Of a stretch of DNA of 64,000 nt, positions 61,728-64,000 are shown one piece after another. Each line of letters opens with the position of its first letter. The stretch's first letter is position 1. The notes beneath the pieces are model-generated. The model searched no databases and had not been told where the DNA came from. It saw nothing but the letters and a program-made list of their open reading frames with translations. Origin of the DNA: Streptomyces iranensis (GTDB taxonomy: Bacteria > Actinomycetota > Actinomycetes > Streptomycetales > Streptomycetaceae); the NCBI RefSeq assembly GCF_017874715.1, contig NZ_JAGGLR010000024.1, positions 1-64,000 of the forward strand, written 5' to 3'. Position numbers and translations under genes: made by a program.

Positions 61728-62531
61728 ATGAAGATCTCCGGACTGCAGACGGCGGGAACGCCCGGCGACGTCGACGCCAACCTGCGCGAACTGGACGCGG
61801 CATGCCGCCGGGCCCGTGCCGAAGGCGCCGAACTCCTGATCACCACCGAGCTGTTCATCACCGGCTACGACATCGGCGACGCCGTCCGGGACCTGGCCCG
61901 CACCGATCTGCTCTCCCCGGCCCAGGAGATCGCCGCCGCCCACGGCATCGCACTCGTCCTCGGAGCCCCCGAGTACGACGACGGGGCCTACTACAACAGC
62001 GCCTTCTTCATCGACCCGGCCGGAGCGATCCTCGGCCGCCACCGCAAGACCCACCTCTTCGGCGAACTCGACCGCAGGTACTTCACGCCGGGCGACCGGA
62101 CCGCCCCCGTCATCGACTACGCGGGCGTCCGGATCGCGATGCTGATCTGCTACGACGTGGAGTTCCCCGAGAACGTACGGGCCGCCGCCCTCGCCGGCGC
62201 GGACCTCGTCGCGGTCCCGACCGCCCAGATGCAACCGTACGAGTTCATCGCCGAGCACCTGCTGAGGGTGCGCGCTTGGGAAAACCAGATCTACATCGCC
62301 TACGTCAACCATGACGGCGACGAGGGTTCACTGCGCTACGTCGGCCGCAGCTCCATCGTGAGCCCGTCGGCGACCGTGCTGGACAGCGTCGAACACGGCA
62401 ACCGGCTGCTCTTCGCCACCGTGGAACCGCACACGGTCCGGCAAGCGCGCAAGGCCAATCCGTATCTGGCCGACCTCCGGCCAGACCTCTTCACCCCGTC
62501 CGCCCGCGCCACCAAGGATCCGTCATGCTGA
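61728..62531 (+). CDS. Carbon-nitrogen hydrolase (nitrilase superfamily), probable amidase
   Basis: A 267-residue cytosolic enzyme. ATG 61728 has GAAGG five bases upstream and gives the usual family start (MKISGLQTAG); an in-frame GTG at 61671 would add 19 unlikely residues. The catalytic triad is visible: Glu in TTELFITGYD, Lys in GRHRKTHLFGE, Cys in MLICYDVEFPE. The length and single domain fit omega-amidases such as 5-aminovaleramidase or 4-guanidinobutyramide hydrolase, which act after flavin amino-acid monooxygenases. The permease gene overlaps its stop (ATGCTGA), and a GntR regulator faces it, so it is a small amino-acid or amide catabolic operon. It could in principle supply guanidinobutyrate for the PKS starter, but that is speculative. 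Confidence 0.88.
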   Translation: MKISGLQTAGTPGDVDANLRELDAACRRARAEGAELLITTELFITGYDIGDAVRDLARTDLLSPAQEIAAAHGIALVLGAPEYDDGAYYNSAFFIDPAGAILGRHRKTHLFGELDRRYFTPGDRTAPVIDYAGVRIAMLICYDVEFPENVRAAALAGADLVAVPTAQMQPYEFIAEHLLRVRAWENQIYIAYVNHDGDEGSLRYVGRSSIVSPSATVLDSVEHGNRLLFATVEPHTVRQARKANPYLADLRPDLFTPSARATKDPSC

Positions 62532-63961
62532 CCGACCCCGATGTGCACGAACCCACCGCGCAACCGACCCGGACGAATCTCTCGGGGCGGCTCGGCACCG
62601 GTGCCATCGTCTTCATGGTGATCGCCGCCGCCGCCCCCCTCACGGTGGTCGGCGGCAACGTCCCGCTCGCCATCGCCGGCGGCCCCGGCGCCGGAGCCCC
62701 TGTCGGCTTCGCCCTCGCCTCGCTGGTCCTGCTGGTGTTCGCGGTCGGCTTCGTCACCATGACGCCCCACGTTCCGCAGGCCGGGGCCTTCTACGCGTAC
62801 GCCACCCGTGGCCTGGGGGGCCGGGTCGGAGTGGGTACGGCCGCCGTCGCGCTCGTCGCGTACACGGCGATCCAGGTCGGCGTCTACGGCTATCTGGGAT
62901 GGGCCGTGAACGACGTCCTCCACACCTTCGGCGGGCCGTCCCTGCCCTGGTGGGTGTGGGCGCTCGCGGCGCTCGGCATCGTGGCCCTCCTCGGCTACCG
63001 CCATATCGACCTCAGCTCCAAGGTCCTCGGTGTGGCACTCGTCCTGGAGATCGCGGTGGTGCTCGTCCTGGACGCCGGGATCTTCGCCAGGGGCGGCGCC
63101 CACGGTGTCAACGTCGAGTCGTTCACCCCGCATGCGGCGTTCTCCGGACCGCTGGGCGTGGCCGTGCTCTTCGCCGTCACCGGATTCATCGGCTTCGAGG
63201 CCACCGCCGTCTTCCGGGACGAGGCCCGCGACCCGGAGCGGACCATCCCCCGGGCCACCTACCTCGCCGTCCTGATCATCGGCGGGTTCTACACGCTGTC
63301 CTGCTGGGCGCTGGTCCTGGCGGCGGGCACCGATGACGCCCCGGCCGTGGCGAGGAAGACCCTGGACGGGCAGGGCAACATGCTCATGGACACCGCCCAG
63401 GCCTACGTCGGCACCGCGCTGCGGGACGTCATGCAGGTGCTGCTGCTCAGCAGCCTCTTCGCCTGTGTGCTCTCCTTCCACAACGTCATCGCCCGTTACA
63501 CCTTCACCCTCGCCCGTAAGGACCTCCTCCCCGCACGGCTGGGCGCCGTCCATCCGCGCCACCACTCGCCGTCCGTCTCCTCGATCGTCCAGACCGTCAC
63601 CGCGCTGGTCCTGGTCGTCTGCTGCGCGGTCGCCGGACTGGATCCGCTGGTGGGCGTCTTCGGCTCCATGGCGGGAGTGGCGACGGTCGGCATGATCCTG
63701 CTCATGCTCATCACGTCCATCGCCGTGGTCGTCTTCTTCGCGCGCGACGCCCGGCTCGCCTCGGGCCGGGTCTGGCAGACCCGGATCGCGCCGGTGCTGG
63801 CCGTGGCCGGACTGCTGACCGCGCTGTGGCTGGTCTTCTCCAACTTCACCCTCGTCACCGGCGTCGGTGTGGGCGCGAGCGTCGTCCTCGGCGTCATCCC
63901 CTTCCTCGCCCTCATCGCGGGCCTGGTCCGAGGGGACCGCGGCGCGCGGGAGCGCACATGA
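62525..63961 (+). CDS. APC-superfamily amino acid/amine permease
   Basis: A 478-residue inner-membrane secondary transporter with about twelve hydrophobic segments. The start ATG overlaps the preceding stop, so translation is coupled. The first membrane helix carries the APC signature region (TGAIVFMVIAAAAPLTVVGG), and GFIGFEATAVFRDEARDPERTIPRA (about 220-245) is the conserved helix 6 plus cytosolic loop of amino-acid permeases. Substrate is likely an amino acid or amine that feeds the hydrolase encoded just upstream. The remaining 39 bases of the window hold only a small GCCCGG/CCGGGC inverted repeat. Confidence 0.92.
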   Translation: MLTDPDVHEPTAQPTRTNLSGRLGTGAIVFMVIAAAAPLTVVGGNVPLAIAGGPGAGAPVGFALASLVLLVFAVGFVTMTPHVPQAGAFYAYATRGLGGRVGVGTAAVALVAYTAIQVGVYGYLGWAVNDVLHTFGGPSLPWWVWALAALGIVALLGYRHIDLSSKVLGVALVLEIAVVLVLDAGIFARGGAHGVNVESFTPHAAFSGPLGVAVLFAVTGFIGFEATAVFRDEARDPERTIPRATYLAVLIIGGFYTLSCWALVLAAGTDDAPAVARKTLDGQGNMLMDTAQAYVGTALRDVMQVLLLSSLFACVLSFHNVIARYTFTLARKDLLPARLGAVHPRHHSPSVSSIVQTVTALVLVVCCAVAGLDPLVGVFGSMAGVATVGMILLMLITSIAVVVFFARDARLASGRVWQTRIAPVLAVAGLLTALWLVFSNFTLVTGVGVGASVVLGVIPFLALIAGLVRGDRGARERT

Positions 63962-64000
63962 GAGGCGCCCGGTCCGGCCGTCCGGGCAAGGCGCGGGCGG

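Overview
The window is very GC-rich actinomycete DNA, almost certainly Streptomyces. Codons end mostly in G or C, several starts are GTG, there is a CebR-type cellulose-regulon operator, and most of the window is a modular type I polyketide synthase (PKS). The left edge cuts into a PKS gene. REGION 1 (1-44326): four co-directional PKS genes separated by 45-57 bp, probably one transcript. They hold the end of one module (A), eight complete modules (B-I) and a terminal thioesterase. From domain content and acyltransferase (AT) motifs the modules are: A, KR (A-type), probably malonyl; B, malonyl, degenerate DH and no KR (keto); C, methylmalonyl, KR; D, malonyl, DH-ER-KR; E, methylmalonyl, KR (A-type); F, malonyl, KR; G, methylmalonyl, KR; H, malonyl, DH-KR; I, malonyl, DH-KR-TE. 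REGION 2 (44440-53937): a fifth PKS gene that begins with a bare ACP followed by one fully reducing malonyl module, then a carboxylic-acid:CoA ligase and, overlapping it by ATGA, a discrete acyltransferase. This is a chain-initiation unit. It lies downstream of the thioesterase gene, so gene order and assembly order differ. 

Read from the carboxyl end, the modules predict a 2,4-dienoate; 6-methyl, 7-hydroxy; 9-hydroxy; 10-methyl, 11-hydroxy; saturated C12-C13; 14-methyl, 15-hydroxy; 17-keto; 19-hydroxy. That matches the C1-C19 half of the guanidino-polyol marginolactones (azalomycin F, niphimycin and kanchanamycin family), in which C17 is a hemiketal. The ligase, discrete AT and bare loading ACP match the 4-guanidinobutyryl starter route of that family. 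I infer that this is the 3' half of a marginolactone cluster, closest to types without a C2 methyl. The polyol modules and most tailoring genes would lie left of the window. 

REGION 3 (54009-56532): a TetR-family regulator and an epoxide-hydrolase-like protein that share a 12-bp operator motif, then an HxlR regulator and a divergent-type RidA-family gene that share a 27-bp operator-like repeat. REGION 4 (56784-63961): apparently ordinary chromosomal genes. These are a secreted Cip1-like protein under a perfect CebR box, a secreted DUF3616-like protein, a YeeE/YedE sulfur transporter preceded by a possible Cys-containing leader peptide, and a GntR regulator facing a carbon-nitrogen hydrolase/APC permease operon that might supply or degrade amino-acid-derived amides. 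No tRNA, rRNA, insertion sequence, integrase or CRISPR array was seen.
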